DNA of 21,222 nucleotides from an uncultured Lachnospiraceae bacterium. GTDB taxonomy: Bacteria; Bacillota; Clostridia; Lachnospirales; Lachnospiraceae. How positions within the stretch are numbered: position 1 is the first letter of the stretch; the number at the start of each line of letters is the position of its first letter. The notes beneath the pieces are model-generated. The model saw only the letters and a program-made list of their open reading frames with translations, was not told the DNA's origin and searched no databases. The translations under genes and the position numbers were made by a program. Shown here piece by piece: positions 15,141-21,222 of the stretch. The stretch is from NCBI GenBank assembly GCA_910584785.1, contig CAJUDX010000055.1, positions 1-21,222 of the forward strand. The letters are read 5' to 3'.

Positions 15141-16151
15141 CTATCCCTGGTGTCTGGCCTTTAACTCCTTCACTAAGGCCGGAACCACCTCGAATAAATC
15201 TCCTACAATGCAGTAATCGGCAACTTCAAAGATCGGTGCCGTTTCATCCTTATTGATGGCAACAATGGTTCCTGATTCGCTCATTCCGGCAACGTGCTGT
15301 ACGGCACCGGAAATTCCGCAGGCAAAATAAATCTTCGGAGAAACCGTCGAACCGGTCTGTCCAACCTGCTTGGTCTGCGGCATCCAGCCGGCGTCCACAG
15401 CGGCACGGGAACAGCCCACGGTTCCGCCTAGTTCGTCCGCCAGTTCCTGAAGCACGGCAAAATTCTCTGCATTCTTCATCGCACGTCCGCCGGATACGAT
15501 AACATCGGCTTCGTCTAAACGCATTCCCTGATCTTCGGCTGCTTTAATAAATTCAACAACCTTGGTGCGGATCTTGTCTGCCGGGGTGTGGATTTCCACT
15601 TCGATAATCTCCGGCTGGTTGTCTGCGCTTACCGGAGGCTTTTTAAATGCGCCCGGACGGCAGGTTCCCATCTGCGGACGGGTTTCGCTACAGAGGATCT
15701 GCGCATACAGGTTTCCGCCAAATGCAGGACGTTCCCAGACTACATTTCCGGTATCCTCTTCTACGCTTAATGCCGTACAGTCCGCGGTTAAACCGGTGTG
15801 CAGGCTGACCGCAAGCTTAGAACCCAGGTCGCGTCCGTTTACGGTAGCGCCGACTAAGATCGTATTCGGATCGTATTTAGAAACCAGTTCCAGAAATGCG
15901 TGTCCGTAGGCGTCTGCCGTATAGTTTTCGTACTCGTCGCCCTTTACCACATAAATCTTATCTGCACCGTACTGGGCAGCACCCTTTACGGCCTTATCTA
16001 TTTCTTTTCCAATCACTACGGCGCAAAGCTGCTGCTTTAAGCCGTCGGCTAACTTCCGTCCCTGACCAAGCAGTTCAAAGCCCACACTCTTTGGCTCACC
16101 CTGGAAGCATTCGATAAATACCCATACATCTTTACATTTGTCAAAGCTCAT
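15141..16151 (-). CDS. etfA: Electron transfer flavoprotein alpha subunit
   Basis: A 336-residue EtfA, which holds the shuttling FAD of the soluble Etf dimer and passes electrons to or from acyl-CoA dehydrogenases. The C-terminal FAD domain is complete: VSGGRAMK near 219-226, VGCSRAAVDAGW at 245-256, QVGQTGSTVSP at 262-272, GISGAVQHVAGM at 279-290 and AINKDETAPIFEVADY at 298-313. AAAGGAGG lies some 12 bases before the ATG. It sits between etfB (130 bases away, across a repeat element) and the acyl-CoA ligase. Together with two dehydrogenase genes this points to a dedicated electron path. Whether the Etf bifurcates electrons cannot be decided by eye. Confidence 0.96.
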   Translation of the reverse strand: MSFDKCKDVWVFIECFQGEPKSVGFELLGQGRKLADGLKQQLCAVVIGKEIDKAVKGAAQYGADKIYVVKGDEYENYTADAYGHAFLELVSKYDPNTILVGATVNGRDLGSKLAVSLHTGLTADCTALSVEEDTGNVVWERPAFGGNLYAQILCSETRPQMGTCRPGAFKKPPVSADNQPEIIEVEIHTPADKIRTKVVEFIKAAEDQGMRLDEADVIVSGGRAMKNAENFAVLQELADELGGTVGCSRAAVDAGWMPQTKQVGQTGSTVSPKIYFACGISGAVQHVAGMSESGTIVAINKDETAPIFEVADYCIVGDLFEVVPALVKELKARHQG

Positions 16152-16194
16152 CGTGTTTTGCTCCTCCTTTTGTTTACTTTAAAAGTCCGCCGCC

Positions 16195-16280
16195 GATTAG
16201 GCGGCCTGAGTTCAGGTATTCCAAGTGCGCCCAGCTTTATTTTATTCATGGTTGTGCACTCACTTGTGGGCGCATGATGG
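16195..16280 (+). repeat. 86-bp dispersed repeat, copy B
   Basis: This plus-strand copy matches 12517-12602 on the other strand (see copy A). It fills most of the etfB-etfA gap and ends one base before the etfB stop codon. CCTGA/TCAGG and GTGCGCCC/GGGCGCAT can form local stems, and a GCCGCC/GGCGGC stem (about 16190-16205) partly overlaps its left end. It is antisense to the etf genes, opposite to copy A relative to its own downstream gene. Confidence 0.85.
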
Positions 16281-16281
16281 T

Positions 16282-17070
16282 TTACAGAACTTTTGCTTCG
16301 GTCAGCTTTTCAATCAGGGAAACTGCCACATCTGCCGGGCTGCTGCCCTCGATGGTAACTCCATTTGCCGTCCGCTTTGGCGTAAAGGTTGCTTTTACCT
16401 TGGTCGGAGAACCCTTTAAGCCAATCTTCGCAGTGTCAATATCCGGGAAATCTGCAAAAGTAAGTTCAGGAATATCGCAGCGCAGGGAATAAAGCTTGCG
16501 GCTTACTGTCGCATATCTTGGCTTATTGCTCTCCTTAGTTGCCGTGCAGAGTACCGGGAACTTTGTTTCAATCACTTCAATCCCCTCTTCTACCTGGCGG
16601 CGTGCAGTCACCTTATCGCCCTCCACCTTCATATCCAGAACATAGGTCAGACGGGTAGCGCCCATGTGCTCGGCAATACTCGGCGCGGTCTGCCCGGTAT
16701 CGCCGTCAATCGCCTGCTTTCCGCCTAAAATCACGTCAAACGGCCCTAATTTCTCAATCGCCTGGGAAAGAATATAGCTGGTTGCATAGGTATCGGAACC
16801 GCCGAATGCACGGTCAGTTACCAGATAACCTTCGTCTGCACCCATGGCAATGGCTTCGCGGATAACCGCCTTGGCCTGCCCCGGTCCCATAGAGATTACC
16901 ACAACCTTCCCGCCGTAGGTGTCTTTTAACTGCAGAGCCGTCTCCAGAGCATTTTTATCAAATGGATTCATAATGCTGGGTACGCCCTGACGGATTAATG
17001 TATTTTTTACCGGATCGATTTTGATTTCCGTCGTATCCGGAACCTGCTTGATACAAACAACAATGTTCAT
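16282..17070 (-). CDS. etfB: Electron transfer flavoprotein beta subunit
   Basis: A 262-residue EtfB, partner of the adjacent EtfA. The N-terminus MNIVVCIKQVPDT is typical, followed by MNPFDKNALETAL, the nucleotide-binding segment GGKQAIDGDTGQTAPSIAEHMG (about 116-137) and the family stretch ESNKPRYAT. Most EtfB proteins bind AMP here, while bifurcating ones bind a second FAD; the choice needs alignment. AGGAGG lies seven bases before the ATG. It follows acyl-CoA dehydrogenase 1 at 79 bases, so the dehydrogenase-etfB-etfA order matches the bcd/acd-etfBA arrangement of clostridia. Confidence 0.96.
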   Translation of the reverse strand: MNIVVCIKQVPDTTEIKIDPVKNTLIRQGVPSIMNPFDKNALETALQLKDTYGGKVVVISMGPGQAKAVIREAIAMGADEGYLVTDRAFGGSDTYATSYILSQAIEKLGPFDVILGGKQAIDGDTGQTAPSIAEHMGATRLTYVLDMKVEGDKVTARRQVEEGIEVIETKFPVLCTATKESNKPRYATVSRKLYSLRCDIPELTFADFPDIDTAKIGLKGSPTKVKATFTPKRTANGVTIEGSSPADVAVSLIEKLTEAKVL

Positions 17071-17149
17071 CCTGCATCCTCCTGTTTTTATTCCTTTTTT
17101 AATAACTGTGCCTGTTTTATCCGAAGATTTTTTCTGCGTTTCCTGCGCT

Positions 17150-18292
17150 TTATTTGTATTCTTTCTTTAAAACATTGGCAATGGTCATTCTCTGTACCTG
17201 GTTTGCACCCTCAAAGATCTGAAATACCTTGCAGTCACGCATCAGCTTCTCCACCGGATATTCCTTGCTGTAACCGTAGCCGCCGAAAATCTGTACGGCG
17301 TTTGAGGTTACTTCCTGTGCACAGTCCGAAACAAAGGTCTTGGTGATGGAGCCTTCTTTTTGTACCAGGCTGCCCTGATCCATCATTCGCATGGTGTTGT
17401 TGACCAGACAGCGGGAAGCTTCAATCTTAATTGCCATATCCGCAAGCATCTGCTGAACCATCTGGAAATTGATAATCGGCTCGCCAAACTGCTTTCTTTC
17501 CTTGGCATATTTCACAGACTCGTCAAGTGCACGCTGCATAATGCCCACAGCCATGGTTGCCACAAATGCACGGGAAAGGTTTAAGGCGTTTAAGGCCAGC
17601 TTAAAGCCGCTGCCTTCCGGCCCAAGCATGGCCGAAGCCTTTACTCTTATATTTTCAAAGGTTACATCAGTGGTATTGGAAAGACGCAGGCCCATCTTAT
17701 TTTCATGTTTGCCGATGGTAATGCCGGGGGCGTCGGCATCTACGATAAAGGCAGAAATTCCCTTATTGCCCAGTTCGGGGCTGGTTTTAAAGAAGCCAAC
17801 CATAATGGAAGCTAAGGCTCCGTTGGTAATAAAGGTCTTGTTTCCGTTTAAGATATAGTCGTCGCCGTCCTTTACGGCAGTTGCACGCATTGCGCCGGGA
17901 TCGGAACCGGCGTTTGGCTCGGTTAAGGCAAAGGCGGCAAACTTTCCGGGTTTAACTACATTAGCAAAATATTTGCCCTGCTCGGGGGTTCCGGCTAAGA
18001 TCACGTTGCGCAATGCCACGAAGGAGGTTACGAAGCTGATTGCGTATCCGGCGTCTACCTTTGCCAGTTCTTCAAAAATCATCGCGGTGGTTTCATAGCT
18101 TAAGCCGGTTCCGCCAAATTCTTCCGGGATTTCCAGCATGTGCAGGCCCATCTTAAAGCCCCAGTCAAACAGTTCTCTTGGGCACTCACCCTTTTCGTCG
18201 GCTTCCTGAACATAAGGCTTAATCTCGTTTTCTGCCATTTCACGAACCATGGCAATTAATTCCTTCTGCTCATCGGTGTAAAGTAAGCTCAT
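17150..18292 (-). CDS. Acyl-CoA dehydrogenase 1 (butyryl-CoA dehydrogenase-like)
   Basis: A 380-residue FAD-dependent acyl-CoA dehydrogenase, which oxidises acyl-CoA to 2-enoyl-CoA or works in reverse as a reductase. Conserved parts: EIPEEFGGTG, the FAD/substrate loop ALTEPNAGSD at 122-131, TFITNG, ERKQFGEPI, and FGGYGYSKEYPVEKLMRD. The catalytic base is E361 in FEGANQVQRM, as in short-chain/butyryl-CoA dehydrogenases. The ATG at 18290-18292 has AAAGGTG nine bases upstream; a GTG four codons earlier overlaps that site. Immediately followed by etfB, it is the obvious Etf partner. The chain length or ring nature of the substrate is not visible. Confidence 0.95.
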   Translation of the reverse strand: MSLLYTDEQKELIAMVREMAENEIKPYVQEADEKGECPRELFDWGFKMGLHMLEIPEEFGGTGLSYETTAMIFEELAKVDAGYAISFVTSFVALRNVILAGTPEQGKYFANVVKPGKFAAFALTEPNAGSDPGAMRATAVKDGDDYILNGNKTFITNGALASIMVGFFKTSPELGNKGISAFIVDADAPGITIGKHENKMGLRLSNTTDVTFENIRVKASAMLGPEGSGFKLALNALNLSRAFVATMAVGIMQRALDESVKYAKERKQFGEPIINFQMVQQMLADMAIKIEASRCLVNNTMRMMDQGSLVQKEGSITKTFVSDCAQEVTSNAVQIFGGYGYSKEYPVEKLMRDCKVFQIFEGANQVQRMTIANVLKKEYK

Positions 18293-18381
18293 ATTTATTT
18301 TCACCTTTCTTCTTTATTCTTGTGGCTGTCTGGTTTGGTTGTCTGTTTTTTTATTCTTCAAGGCAAAACCGGGATTGGTGT

Positions 18382-19608
18382 TTACAGCTTGCGGAGTTTG
18401 GTTTCTCCGGTGGCTGCACCGTTTTCTAAGGCTTCTTTAATTTCGTCCTCGGAATAACCTAATTCTTTCATAATTTCTACCGTGTGAGCACCCTGGGAAC
18501 CGCCGATAAAGTATTCCGGTACGCCCATGGAACCGAAGTTGACCGGGTTGGTCGGCATAAAGCGCTCGCCGGACGGATAGGGAATTTTTGCCAGAACATG
18601 ATTGGCGTGCGCCTGTTCATCCTTGTAGATATCGTTTGGCTCGTAGGCGGCTTCGCAGGCAAGGTCATTGGCCTTAAACATTGCCATTAACTCGTCGCGG
18701 GTGAAGTTTGCCATCGCTTCATCCAAGATGCCGGTTACTTCCGTGTTAAGATTGTTATTGTTTACTTCTGCACAATGGATGTATTTTTCATTGCCAATCA
18801 TATCGGAACGACCGAGCAGGGTAAAGATTTTTTCGTAGTCGCGGTCGTATTCCGGGCAGCATAAAACAAGCCACTTGCCGTCCTTGGTGCGGTAAACGTT
18901 GTTAAACGGGTTGGGAACCTCGCGGCGGTTTTTGGGATACTGATTGCCGTACTGGGCGGAGATTAAGCCGGTGCTGAGGGCATATACGGCAGCGTGGTGG
19001 AGACTGATGGTGATCTTGTCGCCCATTCCGGTTTTTTCGCGGGAATAGAGCGCGGCGCAGATGCCGGAAGCTAATGCTAAAGATACCTGGAAGTCGCCGA
19101 AGCCGTTGGTGGGAATCATGGGGGCATCGCCGCGGTTTACGGTGGTACCGAATACACCGCCTCTTGCCATGTAGCAGGTTACGTCAAAACCGGCAGTGTC
19201 TTTTTCCGGGCCGTTTTCGCCGTAGCCTAATACCTGGGCGAAGATTAATTTCGGGAATTTTTCTTTTAAGGTGTCGTAGTCTAAGCCAAGGTTTCTTAAG
19301 GATTTTGTGCGGGTGTTGGTGACGAATACATCGGCTTCGCCTAAGAGTTTGTAGGCGATTTCGCGGCCCTGCTCGGATTTAAGATTTAAGGTGATGAAAC
19401 GTTTATTCATGTTGGCTACGTCGAAGGCCAGATTTTCGTCATCAAGGAAGGGCATGTTAAAGACGGCTCCCTGGGTTCTGGCGGGGTCGCCTTTGGCTGA
19501 TTCTATTTTTACACAGTCGGCACCCCATTCGCCCAGTACGCGGACGGTGGTGGGGGCAGCAAGATAGGTGGTTAAGTCAACTACTTTTACTCCCTGGAGT
19601 GGTTTCAT
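18382..19608 (-). CDS. Class III (CaiB/BaiF) CoA-transferase, HadA/FldA-like
   Basis: A 408-residue family III CoA-transferase, which moves CoA from one acid to another through enzyme-bound anhydride and thioester intermediates. The N-terminus GVKVVDLTTYLAAPTT and the block KIESAKGDPAR are characteristic. LGLDYDTLKEKFPKLIFAQVLGYGENGP and AGFDVTCYMARGGV strongly resemble what I recall of 2-hydroxyisocaproate (HadA) and phenyllactate (FldA) CoA-transferases. The likely catalytic aspartate is D172 in GFGDFQ, matching D169 of the family. AAAGGAG lies nine bases before the ATG. No 2-hydroxyacyl-CoA dehydratase genes (HadBC/FldBC) are in the window, so a plain carboxylate-to-carboxylate CoA recycling role, as for CaiB, is possible. 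The specific acids are unknown. Confidence 0.93.
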   Translation of the reverse strand: MKPLQGVKVVDLTTYLAAPTTVRVLGEWGADCVKIESAKGDPARTQGAVFNMPFLDDENLAFDVANMNKRFITLNLKSEQGREIAYKLLGEADVFVTNTRTKSLRNLGLDYDTLKEKFPKLIFAQVLGYGENGPEKDTAGFDVTCYMARGGVFGTTVNRGDAPMIPTNGFGDFQVSLALASGICAALYSREKTGMGDKITISLHHAAVYALSTGLISAQYGNQYPKNRREVPNPFNNVYRTKDGKWLVLCCPEYDRDYEKIFTLLGRSDMIGNEKYIHCAEVNNNNLNTEVTGILDEAMANFTRDELMAMFKANDLACEAAYEPNDIYKDEQAHANHVLAKIPYPSGERFMPTNPVNFGSMGVPEYFIGGSQGAHTVEIMKELGYSEDEIKEALENGAATGETKLRKL

Positions 19609-19785
19609 GATTTGGTTCTCCTTTTTTGAATTTTTTGGTGTTGGATGGGGGAAGGAGATTGGATTTTTTTACGAGCTGGACTCGCTTGAAGCTCGTCGGC
19701 GCACGGGAGATTTTTTAGATACCGGCTTGGTGCAGTGCAGCTCGAATCCGCTTCGCTCCTTCTCGCTATCGGGCTTTCGCCCTAT
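19609..19785 (-). other. Leader of the CoA-transferase gene
   Basis: No gene. It contains a 7-bp inverted repeat ACGAGCT/AGCTCGT (about 19670-19695) without a T run and a GGGC-TTTC-GCCC hairpin (about 19770-19781) close to TATCGGGC. No convincing promoter was found, so the CoA-transferase and the genes after it may depend on read-through from the first dehydrogenase gene. Confidence 0.4.
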
Positions 19786-19854
19786 AAAAATACAGCCAGC
19801 TGTAAACCCTTATGCGAGCAAGCTCTCAACGGGTTTGCAGCTGGCTGCATTTTT
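19786..19854 (-). terminator. Long hairpin between dehydrogenase 2 and the CoA-transferase gene
   Basis: A 24-base arm (19786-19809) pairs with 19831-19854 at all positions but one G:U. The core is CAGCCAGCTG(T/C)AAACCC, with A runs and T runs on the outer ends, so either strand reads hairpin plus TTTTT. It starts 12 bases past the stop of acyl-CoA dehydrogenase 2. It should terminate or attenuate transcription, making the first gene more highly expressed than the rest. Confidence 0.85.
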
Positions 19855-19865
19855 GCACTGCTCTA

Positions 19866-21050
19866 TTAAATCACATATTCCATCTTTGCATTGTGCTTAA
19901 TTGTATTTCTGGAAATAGTAATTCTCTGAACGGTGGGAGCACCTTCCTCTAACCACATTGCGCGGCAGTCACGGTACAGACGTTCTACCGGACCGTACTT
20001 GCAGTCCTCAAAGTAGCCTACGCCGCCGAAGATTTCCAGCATTTCGTCGCTGACTTTTCTGGTGGTGTCGATGCTGTACAATTTGCACATTGCAGCCTTC
20101 TCTTCGATGTACTCGCCGGTTGGGTTCTCCTCGTAAGATTTTGCAAAGTCGTAAACCATGCAGCGGAGAGCATGAACCATCATGGACATATCAGCAATCT
20201 TACAGCGGATAGCCTGACGGGTTCCAATTGGCTTACCAAAGGTTACACGGTCATGTGCATACTGTAAGGACAGCTCTAACATTCTCTGTGCCATACCCAG
20301 GTTGGAAGCTGCAATATGTGCGCGGGATACGGACAGGGAATGCATAGCGATTTCAAGACCCTGGCCTTCTTTTCCTAACAGATACTTCTTGTCAATCTTG
20401 CAGTTGGTGAACTTTAAGTCGCCGTGACCTGCACCGCGGCAGCCCATCATATGAGGCATGTTGATTACTTCAAATCCAGGAGCATCCATCGGCACGAAGA
20501 ATGCGGACAGACGGTCGTCCTTGCTGGACTCCGGGTTGGTTACAGCAATTACATAGGCAAATTCGCAACAGTCGGTATGGGAAATCAGTGTTTTCTCGCC
20601 GTTTAATACATAGTAGTCGCCGTCCTTAACTGCGGTGGTATGTAAGTCAGCACCGGTTCCTCCGGTAGCTTCGGTTAAAGCAAAGCAGGTAAATACCGTC
20701 TTATCCTGGAATTTGTGCATCCACTCATCTTTTAATTCCTTGCTGCCGTAATCATCTAAGATTCTCCAGTTTAAGTCCATGGCATAATGAAGATGCATGC
20801 GCATACCGCCCGGTCCTCTGGAGAATTCTTCCTGCACCTGTAAGATTTCCAGTTCGTTTAATCCCCAGCCGCCGTACTCTTCTGGAAGGGAGCAGCGATA
20901 TAAGTTATTCTCAATTGCCAGGTCATAAAATTCCTGCGGGAACTTATTGGTAACTTCCACTTCCTTCTGGATTTCCTCTAACGGTCCCTCTGCCAGTTCA
21001 CGAATCTGCTTTAAATAAGCCTGAAATTCTTCTGCGGATAATTTACTCAT
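19866..21050 (-). CDS. Acyl-CoA dehydrogenase 2 (divergent)
   Basis: A 394-residue acyl-CoA dehydrogenase family flavoprotein, clearly different from dehydrogenase 1. Conserved parts are LPEEYGGWGL, GEKTLISH, FGKPIGTRQAI and IFGGVGYFEDCKYGPVERLYRD. The catalytic base is probably E369 in LEEGAPTVQR. The FAD-loop motif, normally ALTEPxAGSD, reads ALTEATGGTGAD (124-135), with the proline missing and the loop longer. AAGGAGG lies 10 bases before the ATG. It has its own promoter and is followed by a strong hairpin, so it is the first and probably most expressed gene of the cluster. It could act on a substrate with a different shape or partner with the Etf in one direction of the pathway. Confidence 0.92.
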   Translation of the reverse strand: MSKLSAEEFQAYLKQIRELAEGPLEEIQKEVEVTNKFPQEFYDLAIENNLYRCSLPEEYGGWGLNELEILQVQEEFSRGPGGMRMHLHYAMDLNWRILDDYGSKELKDEWMHKFQDKTVFTCFALTEATGGTGADLHTTAVKDGDYYVLNGEKTLISHTDCCEFAYVIAVTNPESSKDDRLSAFFVPMDAPGFEVINMPHMMGCRGAGHGDLKFTNCKIDKKYLLGKEGQGLEIAMHSLSVSRAHIAASNLGMAQRMLELSLQYAHDRVTFGKPIGTRQAIRCKIADMSMMVHALRCMVYDFAKSYEENPTGEYIEEKAAMCKLYSIDTTRKVSDEMLEIFGGVGYFEDCKYGPVERLYRDCRAMWLEEGAPTVQRITISRNTIKHNAKMEYVI

Positions 21051-21120
21051 GTGTTCATTTCCTCCTTGTGCTTTTCATTGTTATTATTTTTGGATTTTTT
21101 TTAACAATCTTTATGCTTGA

Positions 21121-21150
21121 ATTATACAATAGCCCTGTCAAAAGATCCAA
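21121..21150 (-). promoter_or_regulatory. Probable promoter of the CoA-pathway operon
   Basis: TATAAT (21121-21126, minus strand) is a consensus -10. The -35 position holds only TTGGAT (21145-21150, 18-base spacing, 3 of 6 matches). A perfect TTGACA (21136-21141) is present but just nine bases from the -10, too close to serve as a -35 for this -10. A good -10 with a poor -35 fits an activator-dependent promoter, in line with the LysR-type site upstream. Confidence 0.55.
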
Positions 21151-21181
21151 TCGATGCTAACCCGAACTTTTTTTAGGATTA

Positions 21182-21196
21182 ATAGGTATTGCCTAT
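21182..21196. promoter_or_regulatory. LysR-type binding site (ATAGG-N5-CCTAT)
   Basis: ATAGG (21182-21186) and CCTAT (21192-21196) are a perfect 5-bp inverted repeat around TATTG, giving the T-N11-A layout that LysR regulators recognise. Its centre is about 75 bases upstream of the predicted start of transcription, the usual place for the recognition site of an activating LysR protein. The LysR gene at 8703-9608 is the natural candidate to bind it. Confidence 0.6.
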
Positions 21197-21222
21197 GGAT
21201 TGTATTTTTCCTTGTACAATTA

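Noticed and set aside
13484..21050. Complete carnitine (cai) operon or bile-acid (bai) operon
   Set aside because: There is no CaiT/BCCT carrier, CaiD hydratase, BaiE, BaiCD or BaiA homologue; shared enzyme families alone do not fix the substrate.
21136..21141. Perfect TTGACA taken as the -35 of the operon promoter
   Set aside because: Only nine bases separate it from TATAAT, too short for sigma-A RNA polymerase at that -10.

Overview
The window looks like a chromosome segment of an anaerobic Firmicute, most likely a gut-type Clostridia/Lachnospiraceae. The evidence is the strong AGGAGG-type ribosome binding sites, a T-box riboswitch ahead of pheS, a Firmicutes-style PheS with a Cys4 insertion, LplB/YtcP-type sugar permeases, and an Etf/acyl-CoA dehydrogenase cluster typical of amino-acid and carboxylate-fermenting clostridia. 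The species assignment is inference.

Left part (1-5205). The AT-rich left edge holds a decayed 3' fragment of a fumarate-reductase-type flavoprotein and a terminator. The phenylalanyl-tRNA synthetase operon follows on the minus strand: promoter (5177-5205), T-box leader (about 4764-5170), pheS and pheT. The pheS-pheT spacer consists largely of degenerate tandem copies of the pheS 3' end. A short pheT-like fragment and a hairpin-forming repeat lie downstream of pheT.

Middle (5206-8702). A plus-strand operon encodes two sugar ABC permeases and a cytoplasmic BNR/Asp-box (sialidase-like) protein. It ends in a strong terminator. It has neither a substrate-binding protein nor an ATPase.

Right part (8703-21222). 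Ten minus-strand genes read leftward: acyl-CoA dehydrogenase 2, a class III CoA-transferase of the HadA/FldA type, acyl-CoA dehydrogenase 1, etfB, etfA, an acyl-CoA ligase, a desulfoferrodoxin-like protein, a YkvI-family transporter, a GntP-family transporter, and a LysR regulator. The logic resembles the carnitine (cai/fix) and phenyllactate (fld) systems. The ligase would prime an acid with CoA, the transferase would recycle CoA from product to substrate, and an Etf-linked dehydrogenase would reduce or oxidise the alpha-beta bond. No hydratase or dehydratase is present, so an enoate-reduction (electron-sink) or acyl-oxidation role is plausible, with an unknown substrate. A LysR-type T-N11-A palindrome (21182-21196) lies upstream of the first gene. 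A 24-bp-stem hairpin separates gene 1 from gene 2. An 86-bp repeat occurs twice, in opposite orientation: once in the YkvI leader and once between etfB and etfA.
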